A DNA stretch of 47,568 nt from an uncultured Clostridia bacterium. GTDB taxonomy: Bacteria; Bacillota; Clostridia; TANB77; CAG-508. The stretch covers positions 1 to 47,568 of the forward strand of contig CANQCT010000005.1 of the NCBI GenBank assembly GCA_947589835.1. The letters run 5' to 3'. Shown in pieces: positions 41,781-47,568 of this stretch; the stretch's first letter is position 1; every line of letters starts with the position of its first letter. The position numbers and the translations under genes were made by a program. The notes below the pieces were generated by a model. The model made no database searches, had not been told where the DNA came from, and saw nothing but the letters and a program-made list of their open reading frames with translations.

Positions 41781-42560
41781 TTATAAATCACAAAATTTTA
41801 AATACTGTGGAAACCAAGCAAGCTCAATATTTTCTTTTATATCAGTTGTATTTTTCGCTATTATAATATCTGCAATATTTTTCTTTGGTGTAAAATTATC
41901 AAAGCATTCTTCTCTATGCAATAATATAATAATATCTGCATATTTTTCATAATCTATATTTTTTGTTAAGTCTTCTAGTTTTGGAATATGATTTTCTCTA
42001 TGTGCTATTTTTTTATATGATATATTATATGAAGTCAGTAAAATTGGAACGTTTATTTTTTTTGCTAATTCTTTTAGGTTTTTAAGTATTTCATTTGTTT
42101 CTAAATCTCTACTTAGATTTTTACTTTTGTCAAAACTTATTAGTTCCAAATAATCAATTATAATGCAACTTATATCCTTTTCACTTTTTATTTTTTTAGA
42201 TTTTTCACAAATTTCTTTTATTGATATTCCAGGTGTATCATCGATATATATTGGTGCTTTTTCTATTTCTCGTATAATCTCATTTAACTTTAAAAATTCA
42301 GAATCTTCTAATTTTCTTTCTTCTTTTACAATACTAGGAGCTTCTATCATTCCAGCAATGCTAAGAATTTTATTTACTATGCTTTCTTTAGAACACTCTA
42401 GACTAAAAAATAAAACTGGTTTTTTATCTTTTATTGCAATATTGTTAATAATATTTAATGCAAGGTTAGTCTTTCCTACAGAAGCTGTTCCTCCTAGTAA
42501 AATAAGATTTTCTCCTTTTATTTTTATTATCTCATCTAACTTTTTAAAACCTGTTTTCAT
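41781..42560 (-). CDS. DnaB-type RecA-fold ATPase lacking the N-terminal domain
   Basis: 259 residues equal to the C-terminal ATPase half of replicative helicase DnaB. Walker A is GGTASVGKTNLAL (about 22-34), Walker B CIIIDYLELI, and the H3-like segment VPILLTSYN; the end carries the IIAKNTTDIKENIEL strand. DnaB's N-terminal collar and linker are missing, so it may be a KaiC/DnaB-like ATPase rather than a helicase. Adjacent to a PolC-derived gene, it suggests a replication-fork-like module. Confidence 0.8.
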   Translation of the reverse strand: MKTGFKKLDEIIKIKGENLILLGGTASVGKTNLALNIINNIAIKDKKPVLFFSLECSKESIVNKILSIAGMIEAPSIVKEERKLEDSEFLKLNEIIREIEKAPIYIDDTPGISIKEICEKSKKIKSEKDISCIIIDYLELISFDKSKNLSRDLETNEILKNLKELAKKINVPILLTSYNISYKKIAHRENHIPKLEDLTKNIDYEKYADIIILLHREECFDNFTPKKNIADIIIAKNTTDIKENIELAWFPQYLKFCDL

Positions 42561-42658
42561 TATTTCACTTTCCTTTCAAAAAAAATATAACTAATATAAT
42601 TTTATTATACTAGCTATATTTTATTTCTTCAATTTCATCGGTCATATAAGGTATTGTC

Positions 42659-43654
42659 TTATTTTTTATAGTATCTTTTTACTGCATCATCAAGTAATAC
42701 TTGTATTTCTTCTATAAAAGATTGAGGTTTTGTTACTGTAACCACATCTAAATTTCTCATTGCCCATAGTTTGAATCCTTGTGGATTGGCATACAAAGTC
42801 ATTTTAAATTCTTTTTGATTTATTGGACTAATTTTTACATTTTTTCCAAACTTTTCTATAACTTCACCTAATAATAACTCATTGCATTTAGCCTCAATTT
42901 CAATTTTGTTGCCACTAAAGATTTCAACTGCTGTATCTGTATATTCTTCTATTTCTTTTTCAGTTTTCTTTATAGTTATTTTTTCATTTATTTCAGTTAA
43001 ATTCTTTATTCTATCTAATCTGTAATGGAAAAATTCATCATTTCCATTTTTTATTCCAAGCATGTAAAATTGTTGATTATCATATAAAATGGCATAAGGA
43101 GAAACAATAGGCTCACTTACTATTTTCTTTTCTATTTTGTCTCCTTTTATATAATATTTCCAATATTCAAATTTTATCTTATTCTTTTTTATGATACTAT
43201 TTGAAATATCCTCAATATTTTTTATTACTTCTATATTGCTTGTCTTACCTTTAGGAGAATATACTTTATAATTCTTTACTTTTTCATTCTCATATACATT
43301 TTGAAGATTTTTACATTTTTTTATTATACCTTTTGCAATTCTATCTTCTATAAATGAAGAATAACTGAAAATGTCTATAATTGCTCTAATTTCTCCTGGT
43401 TCAAAATCTGTTTCAGGGTCATTACTTATATAATAGCCTATTTTATTATCATTGTATGTACTAATATCATAACCAAATTTTTCTTTTAGTAAATTAATAT
43501 TTCTTCTTATAGTTCTTGGATCTATATTTTCACCATATATTTCATTTATTTTTTCCTTCAGCTCTGATATAGATAACTTATGTTCTTCATCACTATATTT
43601 TTTTAATACATTTAATATGTATAAGATATTCCCGTTTTTTTCGTATAATTCCAT
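42659..43654 (-). CDS. WYL-domain transcriptional regulator
   Basis: 331 residues. An N-terminal winged HTH (about 1-60: ILNVLKKYSDEEHKLSISEL and PRTIRRNINLL) is followed by a WYL domain (about 135-240, with YDNQQFYMLGIK) and a WCX-type C-terminus. WYL regulators control phage-defence loci and DNA-damage genes in many bacteria and bind ligands such as nucleic acids. It sits mid-island and its 5' end is duplicated at 44262-44357, marking recombination. Confidence 0.88.
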   Translation of the reverse strand: MELYEKNGNILYILNVLKKYSDEEHKLSISELKEKINEIYGENIDPRTIRRNINLLKEKFGYDISTYNDNKIGYYISNDPETDFEPGEIRAIIDIFSYSSFIEDRIAKGIIKKCKNLQNVYENEKVKNYKVYSPKGKTSNIEVIKNIEDISNSIIKKNKIKFEYWKYYIKGDKIEKKIVSEPIVSPYAILYDNQQFYMLGIKNGNDEFFHYRLDRIKNLTEINEKITIKKTEKEIEEYTDTAVEIFSGNKIEIEAKCNELLLGEVIEKFGKNVKISPINQKEFKMTLYANPQGFKLWAMRNLDVVTVTKPQSFIEEIQVLLDDAVKRYYKK

Positions 43655-43734
43655 TTTATTTCTCCCATATATTTTTATAAAAAATTATATAAACTAATTT
43701 TTTCTAATTATAGTTATATCCATGAGGACTATGG

Positions 43735-44211
43735 CTATCTAATACATTTTTCCATCTCTAGATAAGTTTTATTAGTTATTTCAAATATTTCTATATTATC
43801 TATAATTTGTGGCTCAACGTAACAGAACTGATTAGGTAAATTAGTGAAATCAACCGATAATTTTCCAAAATATTTTTCATATTTTTTTAATGTTTCTGCT
43901 TCTGCAATACCATTATCATTATTAGCTGATAATATTTTTGCTACATCTACTAAAAGCCATTTGTTATCTGATACTTCTATAAATTGAAAAATTATGTCAT
44001 TATCTTGAATAGTTTTTTTCTTATTTGACCAAACAGTTAATAAACTATCTTTAAACTTCTTACTTTCTTTATCTTCTTTGTACCATTCAACAAAATTATA
44101 TGTTATATCCTCATTTTCTTTATATTTATTGAATCTTAATTTTATTGTCTTATCAGGATATTCTTTTCTTAAATTATCAAATTCTAATACATCTTTTAAT
44201 AATATTTTCAT
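43735..44211 (-). CDS. island protein of unknown function
   Basis: 158 residues with strand-rich pattern (KTIKLRFNKYK, then DIIFQFIEVSDNKWLLVDVA), similar in shape to the N-terminal modules placed before GIY-YIG or other nuclease domains. No catalytic motif is present, so it may be a truncated version or a partner. It lies between a complete WYL gene and a WYL remnant. Confidence 0.5.
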   Translation of the reverse strand: MKILLKDVLEFDNLRKEYPDKTIKLRFNKYKENEDITYNFVEWYKEDKESKKFKDSLLTVWSNKKKTIQDNDIIFQFIEVSDNKWLLVDVAKILSANNDNGIAEAETLKKYEKYFGKLSVDFTNLPNQFCYVEPQIIDNIEIFEITNKTYLEMEKCIR

Positions 44212-44261
44212 GATTTATATACTCCATTCATATATATTTTTAAAATTTTTAATTTTTTCTT

Positions 44262-44357
44262 TTAGTTCTGTATAGATAACTTATGTTTTTCATCACTATA
44301 TTTTTTTAATACATTTAATATGTATAAGATATTCCCGTTTTTTTCGTATAGTTCCAT
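44262..44357 (-). pseudogene. duplicated 5' end of the WYL gene
   Basis: 31 codons (MELYEKNGNILYILNVLKKY and eleven more) almost identical to the start of the regulator at 43654, then a small deletion and stop. It lies directly after the 534-residue gene. The sequence between the copies (43735-44211) was probably inserted or shuffled by recombination. Confidence 0.85.
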
Positions 44358-44361
44358 CTGT

Positions 44362-45966
44362 TTAATCTCCTACTAATTTTTTTATTATAGGTATTACTTC
44401 TTCTATAACTTTTTTGATTTCATTTTCTTCTTTATTTGTTTTTTTATTGATAATAAAGCATCTAAAATCGTTATTATAATAAAAGTTAGGTTTATTTTCA
44501 TCATACGCATTATAATTAAAATTAATCGCTTTAATTCGACTTTTTAAAATTTCATTACAGTACTCTTTTGATGATGTGCTTTTTAATTCTCCATTATCAT
44601 AATAAGATACTTTAAACTTTTTTTGTTTATTTTGTTTAACTTTCCATGCTTTTTGATATTTATGTAATGTCCAACCATTTTCTTCAGCTTTGGATATTAT
44701 TACCTTTTCATCTTCTTTTTCATCACTACTAAACTTATAATAATAGTCATCTTGTAATACATTGAAATAACTTTTATTATCTTTTAAATATTTCCATAAC
44801 TCCTTTTTTTCTATAATTTCTATTTTTTCTTTATATTTTTCTTTTTCTTTATCATTGCCATAACTTTCAATACCTGAAAAAAGATATATTTTTTCAAACA
44901 TTCCTTTTTTATCATGTTCTATCTCATCTTTGTATTTTTGGAAATCTACTGTACTTCTATTTTTTACTTGACAAGTTATAATCTTTCCATCCATATTTTT
45001 TTTATGTTTTAAATAAAATTCATACATAGGCTCACTAATTTTACATTGAGATGGTAATAAGATCAAATCTTCATTTTCTTTTTTATCCAAAATATATAAA
45101 TATATTAAATCTTCTAATTCATCAGAATTCAAAGCACTTGCAAAATTATTTTCATTTAAAATAATAGGTGGACAATTACTTTTCTTTTTTTCTTGCCTTT
45201 CTAATAATTTCAAAATAAACAATTTTATTCTATCATCGTTTAAACGTGTAATTGTATATGAATTTCTTTGTGAACATCTTCCAATTATATCAGATGGAAC
45301 ATCTTCCCTTGAAATCGGATACCAATGTTTAACTTTACATCTCCAACCGAATCCATTGGACATTATTTTTTCATTTTCTTTCCATTTTTTTATTAAATCA
45401 TCTTCATTTTTTCCTTCCTCATCTTCTTCATTGCTTCCATAATATTTTGTATTATCTTCTACTATACCAACTATATATTTTCCATTTCTTAATCTCGATA
45501 ATACAATATCACCTTTCTCAATTGAAAAGAAGTTTTTAATTGCTAAATTTAGTCCTTTATCTTCTTGTTCGTTATTTTCTTGCTCATCATTTGGTTGTTC
45601 ATTATTTTTTTTATTGGTGTTATTATTTTTTTCTTCTTGTTTTTTTAATTCTTTCCATGCATTTTGATAAATATTCTCAATATAAGAATCCTCTAATTTC
45701 AGGTCTTGTAATTTAGGACAATTTTTTATATTTTCTTTTATTGTTTCATAAATTTCCTTTGTCAATTCGCTTTTTTCAATTGGTATTTTTCCAAATATTT
45801 CTTTTAGTTCAGGATAATCAGACCAGCCTATTCCAAATATTCCATTTTCAGAGCTTAACTCCTGATATTCTTTTACAAATTTATAATTTTTTCTATCCTC
45901 AAAGGTAAATGGTAGCATCTCAACTAGCCAAAAATTTTTAATTTGGCTCATATCAACAATATTCAT
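44362..45966 (-). CDS. putative modification-sensing restriction nuclease
   Basis: 534 residues. The N-terminal part has GIFGIGWSDYPEL (42-54) and EKGDIVLSRLRNGKYIVGIV (150-169), features of PUA/EVE-like domains that read modified bases and are placed before nuclease domains in Mrr-like type IV enzymes. A Gln/Asn-rich linker lies between them (109-136). Residues ~275-365 (LNSDELEDLIYLYIL, then IITCQVKNR) fit a PD-(D/E)XK-like fold with QVK as its last motif. The C-terminus (about 400-534) is lysine-rich and unknown. I infer a nuclease cutting DNA with foreign modification; the metal-binding acidic residue is not certain. The DUF2779-type nuclease gene precedes it by 27 bp. Confidence 0.6.
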   Translation of the reverse strand: MNIVDMSQIKNFWLVEMLPFTFEDRKNYKFVKEYQELSSENGIFGIGWSDYPELKEIFGKIPIEKSELTKEIYETIKENIKNCPKLQDLKLEDSYIENIYQNAWKELKKQEEKNNNTNKKNNEQPNDEQENNEQEDKGLNLAIKNFFSIEKGDIVLSRLRNGKYIVGIVEDNTKYYGSNEEDEEGKNEDDLIKKWKENEKIMSNGFGWRCKVKHWYPISREDVPSDIIGRCSQRNSYTITRLNDDRIKLFILKLLERQEKKKSNCPPIILNENNFASALNSDELEDLIYLYILDKKENEDLILLPSQCKISEPMYEFYLKHKKNMDGKIITCQVKNRSTVDFQKYKDEIEHDKKGMFEKIYLFSGIESYGNDKEKEKYKEKIEIIEKKELWKYLKDNKSYFNVLQDDYYYKFSSDEKEDEKVIISKAEENGWTLHKYQKAWKVKQNKQKKFKVSYYDNGELKSTSSKEYCNEILKSRIKAINFNYNAYDENKPNFYYNNDFRCFIINKKTNKEENEIKKVIEEVIPIIKKLVGD

Positions 45967-45993
45967 ATTTATTTCTCCTATCTCTTAGTTAAT

Positions 45994-47481
45994 CTAATTT
46001 ATTTCTTTTAATTTTTCCCATACTTTAACCATAGCTAAAGTATCTAAACCACAATAAACTAATAATCCATTTCGTATTTCTTCTTGTTCTTCTTTTGTGT
46101 GATTTACTAAATCACTATAAGCAAAACTTGCTTCGCCACCATTATGTACTACTGGCAAATTATGATAATCAAGTTCTGGGTCATTTGGAAATAAAGCAGG
46201 TAGTACATATTTTATTGAATATGAGCCTTGCATTGCTCTGCAATAGTAATATCTTTCTTTAAATGGAATCATTAAGTCTTTTATGTTTTCTCTTATATTT
46301 AATAGATGTTCACTTAAATCTGGATAAGTTTCAGCTAATTTTTTTATTACAGTTTTTTCAAAACTCATATTATATGCAGTAACACATACATTTTTTGGAA
46401 TATCTTTGACTAATCTTTCTGCTAAAGCCCTTCTAGGGTCTATTCCCGCTTCTGCAAGAAATTCTTTATGCTTTAGTTCTCCACCTTCTTTTTCAATATA
46501 ATGCAGTGAATATTGAAAAGGAATTTGCATATAAGGACTTACTCCATCATATTCTGGAATTGCTTGCTGAAAAGTTTCAAAATCCAAAAAATACAATGGA
46601 TATGAAAGAGTGTCTAAAAAATCTCTAATTCTGTCTTTTTCTATTTTTGTTTCTTTATCATTTAGTTCAAAGTCTATTTGTTCTAAATATTTTTCATTTA
46701 TATCTTCATATAAAACATCCTCAAAACTAATTTTACCTTCATTATACAATTTAAACTTTTTATCTTTATGCATTAATCTAATTTTAAAAATATTGTTTTT
46801 TGGTAATTCTTTAGTACAATAATTCCAATATGCACATTCATAAGGGTCAAAACAATTCATACTAACCTTTTTTTCTGGTTCATTTTCTTCATTGTCATAT
46901 TCTAGCATATATTCATTTATTTCTTTTATTTTTTCCTGTATTTCATTTTGCTTTGAAATAGCTATTTTAGTAACATCTTCAATATTAAAAAGTTTATCTA
47001 ATTCCAATTCGCCATTCCTTACATATTCACTATTGATATACATTATATGGACACTTTTTATATTAAAACCTAAGTTATGTAGAACATAATATTGATATGA
47101 AACATCATCTAAATATATATCATGGATACTAGTAGAACTTTTTACTTCATATATTTCGATTCCATCAATGTCGTTTTTTAATATATCAACACTACAGAAA
47201 TTATTATCGAAATTGAATGATGCTTCTGTTATTATATTTGGAATATTCTTTAGTTCTTTTTCTGTATCGGAAACCATTTTAGATAAATCTGTATTAAATT
47301 CTATATTTGTGTATTTTCCAAAATATCTTCTAGCAAGTTCTCCTACCTTTGTTCCATTTTCTAAAACTGATTCATTTCCTATATCTGTTGCTTCTTCTGC
47401 CTTATATTTATCTAACCATAAAATTTTATTGCATTGTTTTGCTTTACAGTATTTCGATTTTGATAGATTAGGCTTATTCAT
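45994..47481 (-). CDS. Cas4-like plus DEDD exonuclease protein (DUF2779-type)
   Basis: 495 residues. N-terminal half: CKAKQCNKILW near the start, VDILKNDIDG and IEIYEVKSST (PD-(D/E)XK residues D, E and K), then the cysteine cluster NCFDPYECAYWNYC (about 210-223), as in Fe-S cluster Cas4/AddB-type nucleases. C-terminal half: a DEDD/RNase H-like exonuclease with FLDFETF (about 300), the AYNMSFEKT segment, and YCGLDTLAM (Tyr-type final motif). This two-domain layout is the DUF2779 family, thought to process DNA in mobile elements or defence. It is first in the visible array; upstream lies the edge of the window. Confidence 0.82.
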   Translation of the reverse strand: MNKPNLSKSKYCKAKQCNKILWLDKYKAEEATDIGNESVLENGTKVGELARRYFGKYTNIEFNTDLSKMVSDTEKELKNIPNIITEASFNFDNNFCSVDILKNDIDGIEIYEVKSSTSIHDIYLDDVSYQYYVLHNLGFNIKSVHIMYINSEYVRNGELELDKLFNIEDVTKIAISKQNEIQEKIKEINEYMLEYDNEENEPEKKVSMNCFDPYECAYWNYCTKELPKNNIFKIRLMHKDKKFKLYNEGKISFEDVLYEDINEKYLEQIDFELNDKETKIEKDRIRDFLDTLSYPLYFLDFETFQQAIPEYDGVSPYMQIPFQYSLHYIEKEGGELKHKEFLAEAGIDPRRALAERLVKDIPKNVCVTAYNMSFEKTVIKKLAETYPDLSEHLLNIRENIKDLMIPFKERYYYCRAMQGSYSIKYVLPALFPNDPELDYHNLPVVHNGGEASFAYSDLVNHTKEEQEEIRNGLLVYCGLDTLAMVKVWEKLKEIN

Positions 47482-47568
47482 TTTAAAATCTATTCCTTGT
47501 ATAATATATTTAGGTTTTTAAAAGGTTACCCATAAACCTTTATATAACAATTATTTCATGATATAATT
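47482..47568. other. right edge, upstream region of the DUF2779 gene
   Basis: No gene. On the minus strand a purine-rich stretch precedes ATG 47481 and the AT-rich sequence could hold the promoter, but no -35/-10 pair stands out. The SASP 3' half expected if the island had interrupted a SASP gene is not reached within the window. Confidence 0.3.

Noticed and set aside
2686..46443. Many CGG triplets in genes, for example at scpB KPG, mcsB LDG and ClpC KTA
   Set aside because: Each was checked and lies across two codons (such as AAC-GGA or ACG-GCT), so it is not read as CGG.

Overview
The window is very AT-rich DNA from a spore-forming, low-GC anaerobic Firmicute, most likely an uncultivated clostridial lineage; I cannot name the genus. 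The evidence is an alpha/beta-type SASP gene, a PdaB-like deacetylase, a DUF4364 regulator, a short-form ProRS and a ctsR-mcsA-mcsB-clpC operon. No rRNA, tRNA or CRISPR array was seen.

Layout. (1) 1-3.3 kb: an island of toxin-antitoxin genes (two HEPN/MNT pairs, two decayed DinJ/YoeB pairs) bounded by ~120-bp inverted repeats. (2) 3.3-11.3 kb: a surface-protein locus with a sortase, a cohesin-like sortase-anchored protein and a large dockerin/FN3-type protein. Facing them is an 890-codon helical module with no start codon. Its 5' end carries the same palindromic 17-bp site that joins dockerin to its downstream module in the expressed gene. A third copy of the site lies at the left edge. This looks like an inversion or cassette-switching system for dockerin-borne modules. 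(3) 11.5-30 kb: mostly housekeeping genes (J-protein, DUF4364, proS, scpB, SSB, deacetylase, TauE-type permease halves, cysteine desulfurase, CDF transporter, the clpC operon with its CtsR box, HAD phosphatase). (4) 30.2-36.1 kb: a SASP gene, a tight four-gene operon (zeta-like kinase, PLP decarboxylase, nucleotidyltransferase, alkaline-phosphatase-superfamily enzyme), and two partial SASP copies sharing a 17-bp core, suggesting repeated recombination at a SASP gene. (5) 36.1-47.5 kb: a one-strand accessory island with a CbbX/SpoVK-type AAA+ ATPase, a PolC-derived protein lacking parts of the polymerase active site, its paralogue, a DnaB-type ATPase, a WYL regulator, a putative modified-base-sensing nuclease and a Cas4-like/DEDD nuclease. 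It is probably a defence or mobile-element module.

The strongest signal is global. Four otherwise normal genes (sortase, two TauE halves, CtsR) are each broken by one extra base. In every case the break is at an in-frame CGG codon, and skipping its C (+1) restores the conserved protein exactly. Reading the remaining genes on both strands by eye (roughly 12,000 codons) I found no other in-frame CGG, although CGG occurs dozens of times out of frame and CGA, CGC and CGT are used as arginine codons. The simplest reading is that CGG is unassigned here and acts as a programmed +1 frameshift signal (CGG-N read as GGN, Gly). In ctsR the shift lies inside the glycine-rich DNA-binding wing, which would tie translation of this codon to heat-shock/ClpC control. 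A systematic sequencing or assembly error is the main alternative and can be tested directly.
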